Positions 63,368-64,000 of a stretch of 64,000 nucleotides of DNA are shown piece by piece. Below the pieces are notes generated by a model that searched no databases, was not told the origin of the DNA, and saw only the letters and a program-made list of their open reading frames with translations. The DNA comes from Mesorhizobium sp. PAMC28654 (GTDB taxonomy: Bacteria > Pseudomonadota > Alphaproteobacteria > Rhizobiales > Rhizobiaceae), in NCBI RefSeq assembly GCF_020616515.1, contig NZ_CP085135.1, positions 1,364,001 to 1,428,000 of the forward strand. Direction: 5' to 3'. The position numbers were made by a program, and so were the translations under genes. Position 1 is the stretch's first letter; each line of letters begins with the position of its first letter.

Positions 63368-64000
<633 letters not shown>

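Overview
The window looks like a chromosomal segment of an alphaproteobacterium of the Rhizobiales, most likely Mesorhizobium or a close relative. This is inferred from the high GC content, the PurC-PurS-PurQ-PurL style of purine genes, a DUF1476 (ATPase zeta-inhibitor type) gene beside purC, many ABC uptake systems with LysR/TetR/MocR regulators, and two kinds of short palindromic intergenic repeats that are characteristic of rhizobial genomes. No rRNA, tRNA, CRISPR array, phage or insertion sequence was seen.

Layout. 1-6.6 kb: the tail of a peptide-type ABC binding protein, then cell-envelope genes (GH25 lysozyme-like lipoprotein, DUF1402 protein, LapG-like periplasmic cysteine protease), an aldehyde dehydrogenase and an acetyltransferase. 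6.7-11 kb: a nucleotidyltransferase, then a cupin/aldo-keto reductase/SDR operon divergent from a LysR gene. 11-19.1 kb: a complete peptide-type ABC importer (binding protein, two permeases, two ATPases) led by a CocE/NonD ester hydrolase and divergent from a TetR/BetI-like regulator, with a 24-bp palindrome between them. 19.1-27.6 kb: mixed single genes, including a YeiH-type exporter, a TetR/TetX-like pair with twin operators, a free methionine sulfoxide reductase and small enzymes. 27.6-37.3 kb: the most interesting block. A LysR gene is divergent from a polar amino acid ABC importer followed, on the same strand, by a dimethylformamidase-like hydrolase, a class III aminotransferase and a BKACE enzyme; after a repeat come an acetyltransferase and an acetylpolyamine amidohydrolase-like deacetylase. 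This reads as one catabolic route for an unknown amide or polyamine-like compound. 37.3-43.6 kb: a class V PLP enzyme without the desulfurase cysteine, oxidoreductase and envelope genes, and a possible small RNA. 43.6-49 kb: an operon of molybdo-hydroxylase (CO dehydrogenase type) maturation genes with no structural subunits in view. 49-51.3 kb: an orphan binding protein coupled to a P1-family peptidase. 52.4-64 kb: purine synthesis genes purB, purC, purS, purQ and the start of purL, interleaved with unrelated genes.

Four genes carry what look like single-base indels: a permease near 13610, a binding protein near 15369, an FAD monooxygenase near 22858 and the DUF1476 gene at 57061-57064. One is a conserved core gene, so base-calling error in the assembly is at least as likely as real gene decay. 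Start sites were chosen from ribosome-binding sites and protein family length and differ from the longest open frame in many cases.
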